Shown here: positions 17,284-25,274 of the stretch, piece after piece
Layout: every line of letters starts with the position of its first letter
Position numbering within the stretch: position 1 is the first letter of the stretch
Assembly (NCBI RefSeq): GCF_029960815.1
Contig: NZ_JASBRE010000017.1
Location: forward strand, 1-64,000
Direction of reading: 5' to 3'
Origin: Pseudomonas sp. AL03
GTDB taxonomy: Bacteria > Pseudomonadota > Gammaproteobacteria > Pseudomonadales > Pseudomonadaceae
Length of the DNA stretch: 64,000 bases
The notes under the pieces: generated by a model
The model's database searches: none
The model's input: only the letters and a program-made list of their open reading frames with translations
Told to the model about the DNA's origin: nothing
Program-made: the position numbers and the translations under genes

Positions 17284-18000
17284 TTACACCACCATCGACA
17301 CCGCCAACGGCAGGAAAACTGCCGTGGCCACGCCCATCAGACTCATCGCCAGCGCCGCGAAGGCGCCGCATTCTTCACTTTCCTGCATCGCCACCGCCGT
17401 GCCGACCGCGTGGGCGGTCATGCCCAGCGCCATACCGCGCGCCTCGGGGCTGTGAACACCAAGCCGGGTCAAAAGACTCGGCCCGAAGATCGCCCCGATC
17501 ACCCCAGTGATCAATACGAATACGGCCGCCAGCGCCGCGACGCCACCGATCTGTTCTGCCACCAGCATGGCAATCGGCGACGTCACCGACTTCGGTGCCA
17601 TGGTCATCAGGATCATGTGCTCGGCACCAAACGACCAGCCCAGCAATACGCCCATGCCGGTGGCGACGACGCCACCTATCACCAGCGTAGTAAATATCGG
17701 CCAGAACAACTGCCGAATGCGTCGCAGATTGAGGTACAGCGGCACGGCCAGCGCCACGGTCGCAGGCCCGAGCAAGATGCTGAGGATCTCGGTGCTCTTA
17801 CGGTACTCGGCATAGGTCAGGCCGCAGCCCACCAGTACGCCGATCACCAGCAGCATCGAGACCAGCACCGGTTGCAGAAAGATCCAGCGGGTTTTCTCGA
17901 ACGCCGCCAACACCAGCTGATAAGCACCCAGCGTAATGCCGATGCCGAACAACGGATGATGAATCACCGACGCCCAGGCGCCGTGCCAGTCGAAGATCAT
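17284..18000 (-). CDS. lrgB: LrgB/CidB family membrane protein
   Basis: The 238-residue polytopic protein belongs to the LrgB family. It has multiple hydrophobic segments and the family core PKSVTSPIAMLVAEQIGG, GPSLLTRLGVHSPEARGMALG and TAHAVGTAVAMQ. LrgA/LrgB pairs are described as holin/antiholin-like modulators of murein hydrolase activity and, in other systems, as glycolate or pyruvate transporters; which applies here cannot be read from sequence. It overlaps lrgA by four bases, so the pair is translationally coupled. Confidence 0.92.
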   Translation of the reverse strand: MIFDWHGAWASVIHHPLFGIGITLGAYQLVLAAFEKTRWIFLQPVLVSMLLVIGVLVGCGLTYAEYRKSTEILSILLGPATVALAVPLYLNLRRIRQLFWPIFTTLVIGGVVATGMGVLLGWSFGAEHMILMTMAPKSVTSPIAMLVAEQIGGVAALAAVFVLITGVIGAIFGPSLLTRLGVHSPEARGMALGMTAHAVGTAVAMQESEECGAFAALAMSLMGVATAVFLPLAVSMVV

Positions 18001-18359
18001 TGGCCGTCCTCATGATGAGCGTGACGCTTGACCATGCGCTGCATCAGCACGCCGGCGAAGGCCAGGGACAGCAACAGTGACAACACCAGCGCGCCGACGA
18101 TAGCCCAGAAATCCGCGGCAATGTCTTTGGCGTAAACCATCACACCCACGGCGGGCGGCACCAGCAGCAACGGCAGGTAACGCAGCAGACTACTGGCCGC
18201 GAGGTTCAGCGGTTCGCCGACCTCGCCACGGCCGATCAGGAACACCAGCAGTAACAGCAGGCCGACAATCGGCCCCGGCAGCACCGGTAAAAACAAGTGG
18301 TTGATGGCTGTGCCCAGCAATTGGAACAGCACCAGCCAGGTCAGGCCACGTAACAACAT
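17997..18359 (-). CDS. lrgA: LrgA/CidA family holin-like protein
   Basis: Small membrane protein of 120 residues with about four hydrophobic segments and the signature LFLPVLPGPIVGLLLLLVFL. The short, charged C-terminal tail (KRHAHHEDGQ) is cytoplasmic by analogy. It is the first gene of the lrgA-lrgB-LON domain group and diverges from the MaoC gene. A stretch of about 125 bases upstream before the next gene's leader would hold its promoter; no regulator of the LytR or CidR type is adjacent. Confidence 0.9.
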   Translation of the reverse strand: MLLRGLTWLVLFQLLGTAINHLFLPVLPGPIVGLLLLLVFLIGRGEVGEPLNLAASSLLRYLPLLLVPPAVGVMVYAKDIAADFWAIVGALVLSLLLSLAFAGVLMQRMVKRHAHHEDGQ

Positions 18360-18554
18360 CCGTCATCTCCCGCCAAGATCATCCCGCACAAGCGGGCCGA
18401 CCATTATAAGCACGCCAACGCTATAGACCGGCATTCGCCAAAAGCATGGACAGTTGACCGGAGCCATTTGCCATGTTGATCTAAAGTGGTAATCCGGGAG
18501 GTCAAATCCCCCCACCTCAAAACTATAAAACCGATGAACCCAAGGAGAGTCTCA

Positions 18555-19010
18555 ATGCCCTATGTTCCCGTTGCAGAGCTCAAAGATTATGTCGGCAAGG
18601 AACTCGGACGTTCCGAATGGCTCACCATCGATCAGGAGCGCATCAACCTGTTCGCCGAAGCCACAGGGGATTATCAGTTCATCCACGTCGACCCGGTCAA
18701 AGCCGCGAAAACGCCATTTGGCAGCACCATTGCACACGGTTTCCTGTCGCTGTCGCTGATCCCCAAACTGATGGAGGACATCCTCATCCTGCCTGAAGGG
18801 GTGAAGATGGTGGTCAACTACGGCTTGGACAGCGTACGTTTCATCCAGCCAGTGAAGGTCAACTCCAGGGTTCGACTCAAGGTCGACATGAACGAAGTCA
18901 CCGAGAAGAAACCCGGCCAATGGCTACTCAAGGCCACCGCCACGCTTGAGATCGAAGGCTCGGACAAACCGGCCTACATCGCCGAGCCACTGTCCCTCTG
19001 CTTCGTGTAA
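18555..19010 (+). CDS. MaoC-like (R)-specific enoyl-CoA hydratase family protein
   Basis: The 151-residue hot-dog fold protein carries the hydratase-2 motif as ATGDYQFIHVD, with the catalytic Asp/His pair, followed by TIAHGFLSLSLIP. Members hydrate 2-enoyl-CoA thioesters, feeding fatty-acid breakdown or polyhydroxyalkanoate synthesis. The start at 18555 is set by a consensus AAGGAGAG ribosome-binding site six bases upstream; an open frame reaches back to 18486 but lacks one. P. aeruginosa carries a homologue in the same place. Substrate is not known. Confidence 0.9.
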   Translation: MPYVPVAELKDYVGKELGRSEWLTIDQERINLFAEATGDYQFIHVDPVKAAKTPFGSTIAHGFLSLSLIPKLMEDILILPEGVKMVVNYGLDSVRFIQPVKVNSRVRLKVDMNEVTEKKPGQWLLKATATLEIEGSDKPAYIAEPLSLCFV

Positions 19011-19123
19011 ACCATCCCGGATGCGAAGCAGCTCTCGCTGTTTCGCGCCCTCTCCTGTTTTCCCGGCTATATAAGGTTATAGAGCTGCGGCATACTCGCT
19101 CGCTTAATTGCCCGGATCCCGCT

Positions 19124-20842
19124 ATGCGCTCACTTGCACTCCTCGCTCTGACCCTATTGCTCACCGCTTGCGGCGACGGCGAATCGCTATTGCCCCCCGA
19201 CGCCCGATTGCCGGACGGCGGACGCTATCGCGGTGAACTGGTCAACGGGTGGCTGCAAGGCCAGGGCCGTATCGATTACCCAAACGGCAGCTGGTACGCC
19301 GGCAACTTCGACAAGGGCCAATGGCATGGCCAGGGTGAGTGGCACGGCAGCAACGGCGAAGTCTATCGCGGGGAATTCAATCAAGGGCTGTTCGACGGCA
19401 AGGGCACACTGACCACCAGCGGCAGCAGCTTTACCGGCGGTTTCAAAGCCGGTCGACGGGACGGCGAAGGCACCCTCAAAGAAAACGGTATGACCTACCG
19501 CGGTGAATTCAAGGCCGATCAATATTCAGGGCTAGGTCGTCTGGAGCTCGAAGACGGCAGCTCATATCAGGGCCAGTTCGCCCACGGCAAACCCAACGGC
19601 GAAGGTCAGCGCGGCGACGCCAGCGGCAATCAGTTCACCGGGCATTTCGTCGACGGTCAGCTCGAAGGCAATGGGACGTTCAACAGCGCCGATGGCGATA
19701 TCTATGTCGGCGGCTTCAAAAACAACCAACTGCACGGCAAGGGTCGCTACGAGAACGCCGACGGTGATGTCTGGCTCGGTCAGTTCAAGGAAGGATCACT
19801 GAACGGCAAGGGCGAGTTGATCGGCGCCGATGGCAGCCATTATATCGGCCAGTTCAGTGACTGGCGCTTCACCGGCCAAGGTCGATTGAACCTGTCCGAC
19901 GGCAGCTTCTACATCGGCCAATTCGACGGTGACAGTTACTCGGGGCACGGTACCCTGGTGCTGACTGACGGCACGGTGCAAAGCGGTTCGTGGATCAATG
20001 GCCAGCGTGTTCGCGATGCCGATGGCAAGTTGCTGCCCGATAGCCTGGAACTCGGTTTGCTGGCCCAGGGCCGTTTGCTCGACGATGCACTGTTCAACGT
20101 GCCGGCCTCGACCCCGGCAGTCGAGTTGTACACCCTGACCGTCGGCGGTGACGGCAAGCAAAGCGTGTTCCTGCGCGAATCCGATTATGTCAGCAACATG
20201 CTCAGCAGCCGCTTTGGTGCGTTTGGCCAGCTCCGTCTGGTGAACCATCGCGACCACCTCGTCGACCGACCGATGGCCACCCGGGAAAACCTGCGCCGCG
20301 CCGCCGCCACCCTGGCCGAACGCAGCGGCCCGGAAGATTTGATCTTCATCTACATGACCAGCCACGGCACCAGCGAACACGAACTGGTGCTCGACCAGCC
20401 GCGCATGGAACTGTCCGATCTGCCGGCCGACGAACTCGCCACGGTGCTCGCTCCGCTGAAAAACCGCGACAAGATCATCGTGATTTCGTCCTGCTACTCC
20501 GGTGGCTTCATCCCCGCTCTCAAGGATGAACGCACGCTGATCATGACCGCCTCGCGCGCTGACCGCGTGTCCTTCGGCTGCTCCGAAGAAGCCAACTTCA
20601 CCTACTTCGGCGACGCGCTGTTCGCCCAGGCACTGAACCAGACCGACGATCTGGAGCAAGCCTTCAAACTGGCCAGGGCCACCGTCGCCGAGCGCGAACT
20701 GGCAGACAGCTTCGAAGCCTCCGAGCCGCAGATCTGGGCACCGAAAACCGTCCTCTCCCACTGGCAGCTGTTACGCAAACAGCAGGCACGAAAAGCACTA
20801 CAAAGTGTCTCTATCAGCAGCAAGGATGCGAAGAGCAACTAA
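19124..20842 (+). CDS. Lipoprotein with MORN repeats and C13 (caspase-like) peptidase domain
   Basis: The 572-residue protein opens with a lipobox (LLTAC, Cys16). Residues about 34-290 are eleven MORN repeats of roughly 23 residues, each of the type YxGxFxxGxxxGxGxxxxxDG. From about 330 a C13/clan CD peptidase domain follows, with a putative catalytic His414 in YMTSHG and Cys457 in ISSCYSGGF, preceded by hydrophobic strands as in caspases and legumain. It is probably anchored in the outer membrane facing the periplasm. The homologue in P. aeruginosa lies next to the same MaoC and oxidoreductase genes. Substrates are not known. Confidence 0.88.
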   Translation: MRSLALLALTLLLTACGDGESLLPPDARLPDGGRYRGELVNGWLQGQGRIDYPNGSWYAGNFDKGQWHGQGEWHGSNGEVYRGEFNQGLFDGKGTLTTSGSSFTGGFKAGRRDGEGTLKENGMTYRGEFKADQYSGLGRLELEDGSSYQGQFAHGKPNGEGQRGDASGNQFTGHFVDGQLEGNGTFNSADGDIYVGGFKNNQLHGKGRYENADGDVWLGQFKEGSLNGKGELIGADGSHYIGQFSDWRFTGQGRLNLSDGSFYIGQFDGDSYSGHGTLVLTDGTVQSGSWINGQRVRDADGKLLPDSLELGLLAQGRLLDDALFNVPASTPAVELYTLTVGGDGKQSVFLRESDYVSNMLSSRFGAFGQLRLVNHRDHLVDRPMATRENLRRAAATLAERSGPEDLIFIYMTSHGTSEHELVLDQPRMELSDLPADELATVLAPLKNRDKIIVISSCYSGGFIPALKDERTLIMTASRADRVSFGCSEEANFTYFGDALFAQALNQTDDLEQAFKLARATVAERELADSFEASEPQIWAPKTVLSHWQLLRKQQARKALQSVSISSKDAKSN

Positions 20843-20869
20843 GCTGAACAGTATCAGGGGGGAAACACT

Positions 20870-21511
20870 ATGTACTTGACGCCTCAGCACGTATTGCTTG
20901 CCGGAGCTACCGGGTTAACCGGTGAACATTTGCTTGATCGTCTGCTCAATGAGCCAACGATTTCAAGGGTACTAGCCCCCTCACGCCGGCCATTGGCCGA
21001 ACACCCCCATCTTGAGAACCCTGTCGGCGATCCGGCGGTGTTCCTGCCGCAATTGAACGGCCGCGTCGACATCGCCTACTGCTGCCTCGGCACCACCTTC
21101 AAGCAGGCCGGTTCGGAACAGGCGTTTCGCGCGGTGGACCTGGACATGGTGGTGGCGTTCGCCAAACGTGCGCGGGAAATGGGTGCACGGCACCTGATCG
21201 TGATCAGTGCCTTGGGGGCCGATCGGAGATCCTCGATTTTCTACAACCGGGTCAAAGGCGAGATGGAATACGCACTGCGCGCACAGGATTGGCCGCAGCT
21301 GACCATTTGCCGACCTTCGTTGCTGCTCGGCGAGCGACTCGAACCGCGCATGGCCGAGCAATTCGCCGGGCCATTGTCGCGCTTGATCCCCGGCAAATAC
21401 CGTGGCATCGAAGCCTGTCAACTGGCCAGAGCCATGTGGCGACTGGCGCTGGAAGAGCAGGATGGGGTGCGGATTGTTGAGTCGGATGAGTTGCGCAAGT
21501 TAGGTAAATAA
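20870..21511 (+). CDS. NAD(P)-binding short-chain oxidoreductase (NmrA/TIP30-like)
   Basis: Atypical short-chain dehydrogenase of 213 residues with an N-terminal Rossmann motif LLAGATGLTGEHLL. The loop DIAYCCLGTTFKQAGSEQAF and the catalytic YNRVKGEME (YxxxK) with the preceding ISALGAD serine match the TIP30/HTATIP2-like group. The reaction is not known. It follows the MORN-C13 gene by 27 bases and is likely in one transcript with it. Confidence 0.87.
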   Translation: MYLTPQHVLLAGATGLTGEHLLDRLLNEPTISRVLAPSRRPLAEHPHLENPVGDPAVFLPQLNGRVDIAYCCLGTTFKQAGSEQAFRAVDLDMVVAFAKRAREMGARHLIVISALGADRRSSIFYNRVKGEMEYALRAQDWPQLTICRPSLLLGERLEPRMAEQFAGPLSRLIPGKYRGIEACQLARAMWRLALEEQDGVRIVESDELRKLGK

Positions 21512-21522
21512 CGCCCTACAAA

Positions 21523-21628
21523 GATCGTTCCCACGCTCTGCGTGGGAATGCAGCCCGGGACGCTCCGCGTCCCAATGCGGACGCAGAGCGTCCATTGAGG
21601 CATTCCCACGCGGAGCGTGGGAACGATC
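21523..21628. repeat. Long composite inverted repeat
   Basis: Outer arms of 29 bases (21523-21551 and 21600-21628), beginning GATCGTTCCCACGC, are nearly complementary. Each contains its own small hairpin, and the centre holds further GGACGC/GCGTCC pairs. The element fills the space between two convergent genes and is a typical fluorescent Pseudomonas repeat. Confidence 0.85.
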
Positions 21629-21633
21629 AAATG

Positions 21634-21918
21634 CTACAACCCGCCCGTCGCCTGAAAACTAACCCCGATCACCGTCAGTACCGACAGCGGCAATAGCAGC
21701 GTGTCGAGCAACGCACTGGCCGGCAGGTCGATACCCGGATAGCTCGGGGCTTCGGCACCGAAGCGGTCCATGGCGCAGCAACCACCGTTCATGGCATATA
21801 AATCCAGACGCGTCCCCGAATACACCACTGGCGCACCTGGTTTGGCGGCATCCAGCGTGCGCGCCGTGGCGCAGCCAGCCAATTGCAACGCCAGCACAAT
21901 CGTCAGTAGCTTATTCAT
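21634..21918 (-). CDS. YceK/YidQ family lipoprotein
   Basis: Small lipoprotein of 94 residues with lipobox LQLAGC at about residue 15. The body has the family hallmarks YSGTRLDL, the GGCCAMD cysteine pair, YPGIDLPASALLDTLLLPL and a final hydrophobic stretch. Function is unknown. Its start overlaps the 3' end of ubiX by eight bases, so it probably rides on the mpl-ubiX transcript. Confidence 0.88.
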   Translation of the reverse strand: MNKLLTIVLALQLAGCATARTLDAAKPGAPVVYSGTRLDLYAMNGGCCAMDRFGAEAPSYPGIDLPASALLDTLLLPLSVLTVIGVSFQATGGL

Positions 21919-22543
21919 CGCTGGTCAGATGGTGTTCGCCCCAACGCGGCAGCATGTCCTGGGGAATATTCAGCAGATTAAGAATTCGCGCCACGACGAA
22001 ATCGATCAGGTCGTCGATGGTTTGCGGCTGATGATAAAAACCTGGCGACGCCGGCAGAATCGTCACACCCATGTTCGACAGCTTGAGCATGTTCTCCAGA
22101 TGGATGCTTGAATACGGCGCCTCCCGCGGCACCAGAATCAGCTGACGGCGCTCCTTCAAGGTGACGTCGGCGGCACGCTCGATCAGGTTGTTGCAGGCTC
22201 CCGTCGCGATGGCCGACAAGGTCCCCGTGGAACACGGCACCACCACCATCGCCGCCGGCGAGCCGGAGCCCGAGGCTACCGGTGACATCCAGTCTTCCTT
22301 GCCGTACACGCGAATTTGCCCGGCGGCAGCGCCGGTGTACTCGGTGAGGAAGGCCTGCATCATTTGGGTTTTTGGCGGCAACGTAACGTCAGTCTCGGTG
22401 GCCATCACCAGTTGCGCAGCCTTGGAGATCAGGAAATGCACCTCGCGGTCTTCGCGTACCAGACAGTCCAGCAGGCGCAAACCATATTGAGCGCCCGAAG
22501 CGCCAGTCATCGCCAGCGTGATGCGTTCCGGGCCGTTGTTCAT
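21911..22543 (-). CDS. ubiX: Flavin prenyltransferase UbiX
   Basis: It makes prenylated FMN, the cofactor of the UbiD decarboxylase in ubiquinone synthesis. The 210-residue product has the flavoprotein signature ITLAMTGASGAQYGLRLLD, VVVPCSTGTLSAIATGACNNLIERAADV and LVPREAPYSSIHLENML. The ATG at 22543 overlaps the mpl stop codon by four bases. Longer in-frame starts would read into mpl and are unlikely. Confidence 0.95.
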   Translation of the reverse strand: MNNGPERITLAMTGASGAQYGLRLLDCLVREDREVHFLISKAAQLVMATETDVTLPPKTQMMQAFLTEYTGAAAGQIRVYGKEDWMSPVASGSGSPAAMVVVPCSTGTLSAIATGACNNLIERAADVTLKERRQLILVPREAPYSSIHLENMLKLSNMGVTILPASPGFYHQPQTIDDLIDFVVARILNLLNIPQDMLPRWGEHHLTSDE

Positions 22544-23889
22544 TGCAGCGCCTCGGCCAGTTTGCCGTGCAGGCCGCCGAAGCCGCCATTGCTCATGATC
22601 ACCACGTGAGTGCCGGGCTGGGCCTGGCTCTTCACACGCTCGATGATGCCTTCCAGCGAATCGCTGACGATCGACGGTACCGTGCACAACGCGGCGGTAG
22701 CCCCCAGATCCCACCCGAGGTTGGCCGGCGCGTACCAGATCACCTGATCGGCATCGACCACGCTTTCAGGCAAGCCGTCGCGGTGAGCACCGAGTTTCAT
22801 GGAGTTGGAGCGCGGCTCGATGATCGCAATCAACGGTGCATCGCCGATGCGCTTGCGCAGGCCGTCGAGGGTCGTCGCAATAGCCGTCGGATGGTGAGCG
22901 AAGTCGTCGTAAATGGTAATGCCACGGACCTCCGCGACTTTCTCCATCCGGCGCTTGACGCTTTTGAATGCGCTCAGAGCAGCGACGCCCATGGACGGCA
23001 CCACGCCGACATGGCGGGCGGCAGCCAATGTGGCCAAGGCGTTGGCGACGTTGTGCTGACCGGTCATGTCCCACTCGACCACACCTTGGGCAACACCTTC
23101 GAACATCACTTCGAACTTCGAACCGTCTTCACTGTGCAGTTTGACCTGCCATTGACCGCCGGCACCGGTGGTTTGCACCGGGGTCCAGCAGCCCATCTCG
23201 ATCACTCGCTGCAATGCAGGCTCGGTGGTCGGATGGATCACCAGGCCTTCGCTCGGGATGGTCCGCACCAAATGATGGAATTGGCGCTCAATGGCTGGCA
23301 GATCGGGGAAGATGTCGGCGTGATCGTATTCCAGGTTGTTCAGGATCGCCGTGCGCGGGCGGTAGTGAACGAACTTGGAGCGCTTGTCGAAGAACGCGCT
23401 GTCGTACTCGTCGGCTTCGATCACGAAGAACGGTGTGCCACCCAAGCGAGCGGACACCGAGAAGTTTTGCGGCACGCCGCCGATCAGGAAACCCGGGCTC
23501 ATGCCCGCGTGCTCGAGCACCCAGGCGAGCATGCTGCTGGTGGTGGTTTTGCCGTGAGTACCGGCAACGGCCAGTACCCAGCGACCTTGCAGCACGTGAT
23601 CCGCCAGCCATTGCGGGCCGGAGACGTACGGCAGGCCTTTGTTCAGCACGTATTCGACAGCCGGGTTGCCGCGGGACATGGCATTGCCAATCACCACCAG
23701 ATCCGGTGCCGGATCAAGCTGCGCCGGGTCGTAACCTTGGGTCAACTCAATGCCCTGAGCCTCAAGCTGAGTGCTCATCGGCGGATAGACGTTGGCATCG
23801 GAGCCCGTCACGTGATGGCCCAGCTCTTTGGCCAGAACCGCCATCGAACCCATGAAAGTGCCGCAGATACCAAGAATATGAATGTGCAT
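22540..23889 (-). CDS. mpl: UDP-MurNAc:L-Ala-D-Glu-mDAP ligase
   Basis: It reattaches recycled murein tripeptide to UDP-MurNAc. The 449-residue product is a Mur-ligase: N-terminal HIHILGICGTFMGSMAVLAKE, P-loop AGTHGKTTTSSML, the EADEYDSAF segment and the FDDFAHHPTAI-like YDDFAHHPTAIATTLDGLR. The ATG at 23889 gives the conserved N-terminus; an ATG 18 bases upstream is in frame but not needed. Together with ldcA, dacC and the lytic enzymes it makes this window rich in murein recycling genes. Confidence 0.96.
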   Translation of the reverse strand: MHIHILGICGTFMGSMAVLAKELGHHVTGSDANVYPPMSTQLEAQGIELTQGYDPAQLDPAPDLVVIGNAMSRGNPAVEYVLNKGLPYVSGPQWLADHVLQGRWVLAVAGTHGKTTTSSMLAWVLEHAGMSPGFLIGGVPQNFSVSARLGGTPFFVIEADEYDSAFFDKRSKFVHYRPRTAILNNLEYDHADIFPDLPAIERQFHHLVRTIPSEGLVIHPTTEPALQRVIEMGCWTPVQTTGAGGQWQVKLHSEDGSKFEVMFEGVAQGVVEWDMTGQHNVANALATLAAARHVGVVPSMGVAALSAFKSVKRRMEKVAEVRGITIYDDFAHHPTAIATTLDGLRKRIGDAPLIAIIEPRSNSMKLGAHRDGLPESVVDADQVIWYAPANLGWDLGATAALCTVPSIVSDSLEGIIERVKSQAQPGTHVVIMSNGGFGGLHGKLAEALQ

Positions 23890-24086
23890 AGTCGACCTCG
23901 TAAACATGGCCGCAGGTTAGCGTAGGGTGGGGGAAATCGCACCTTGTGTTTAGACTGACCGACGATGACTTCCCATTACGCTACTCGACATTCAGAATCG
24001 GCCCACGCTGTGGGACAGCACAGTACGGCTAGGTTTTCCTTGATAATACCGCCCTTACCTCCTGGATGACTGCTCGGAAACTGCTC

Positions 24087-25238
24087 ATGAATAACAAGAC
24101 GTCTCAACTCAGCATCACGCCTGGGTCAAGCACGAAAAAACTGTCCGCCGGGCAGCGGAAATTCAACGGACTTGTCAAAAAAATCGAAAAGCAGCGCCAG
24201 ACGCTCCTGGCATGGGAAACCGCCACCCCTATATATATTGAACGCTGGCGCGAGGAGTTCATTCCTCAGTTCCACACCTTTAGTCAACGCTCGCTTGAGC
24301 TTGTGCAGGTTCTGGATGAACTCAGCGAACGGATCAAACTCTCGAAAACCGATCGTCACACGTTGATTCAGGAAATTTGCGCCCAGACCTTGTCGTTGAT
24401 CGATAGCGGCAACTACACCGATGAAGATAAAGCCACCTTAAAAGCGCTGTACAACAAGCACAGCGGTCGTGACTTCGATGCCGACGCGAGTGAAGGCGAC
24501 GAGTTATTGAAACAGGGATTGCAAGAGATATTCGGCGTTGATTTGGGCGACGATATCGACACGCTATCGGCTGAGGAAATTGCGCAAAAAATGCACGAGC
24601 GCCTGTGGACCGAGCAAACGGCGCAGCAGCAGCAAAGCACCGGCAAAAAAACCGCAAGCCACCTGCGCCAGGAAGCGGACGCCGCCCAAGCCAGCCAATC
24701 TGTGCGCGAGATTTATCGCAAGCTGGCCAGTGCCCTGCACCCCGATCGAGAAACTGACCCCGACGAGCGCGAACGCAAAACCGTGCTGATGCAACGAGTC
24801 AACCACGCCTATGGCGAACGGAACCTGCTTGATCTGCTGCAACTGCAATTGGAAATCGAGCACATCAGCGCAGACACCCTTGATGCACTTCCCGCTGATC
24901 GGCTTAAACATTACAACCAGGTATTGTCCGAGCAACTCGGAAAGCTGCAAGACGAAGTGTTCGAAAGGGAGCTGGCGTTCAAACAGCAATTCCAGCTCGA
25001 TCCGTTCGATGAGGTGACCCCCAAGAACCTGGCTGGCAAGTACCAATATCAGCTCAACAGGCTAATCAACGACACCGAAGAGCTGAACGGCCTGCGCGAA
25101 GAACTGAAGGATCCCAAAATTTTGAAAGCCTGGCTCAAGGCGCAAAGGGAGTATCAGAAGGAGATGGACGCCATGGACCTTGAAGCGGACCTGTTCGATG
25201 AACAGTTCGACGAGCTCCCGGATTCGTTATTCCGCTGA
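24087..25238 (+). CDS. Divergent J-domain protein
   Basis: The 383-residue protein is predicted to be cytoplasmic, largely helical and charged. A J-domain-like segment lies in the middle (about 205-255), with IYRKLASALHPDRE holding the HPD tripeptide at about 218-220, so it could stimulate the ATPase of an Hsp70. It lacks the Gly/Phe and zinc-finger regions of DnaJ. Long flanking helices, such as the N-terminal FNGLVKKIEKQRQTLLAW, suggest coiled coils. The ATG at 24087 is preferred over one at 24066. Clients and partners are unknown. A likely promoter lies in the 197-base gap shared with mpl. Confidence 0.8.
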   Translation: MNNKTSQLSITPGSSTKKLSAGQRKFNGLVKKIEKQRQTLLAWETATPIYIERWREEFIPQFHTFSQRSLELVQVLDELSERIKLSKTDRHTLIQEICAQTLSLIDSGNYTDEDKATLKALYNKHSGRDFDADASEGDELLKQGLQEIFGVDLGDDIDTLSAEEIAQKMHERLWTEQTAQQQQSTGKKTASHLRQEADAAQASQSVREIYRKLASALHPDRETDPDERERKTVLMQRVNHAYGERNLLDLLQLQLEIEHISADTLDALPADRLKHYNQVLSEQLGKLQDEVFERELAFKQQFQLDPFDEVTPKNLAGKYQYQLNRLINDTEELNGLREELKDPKILKAWLKAQREYQKEMDAMDLEADLFDEQFDELPDSLFR

Positions 25239-25274
25239 ATATCGGTCATCGGGTTTGACTCAACTCCACGCTCC

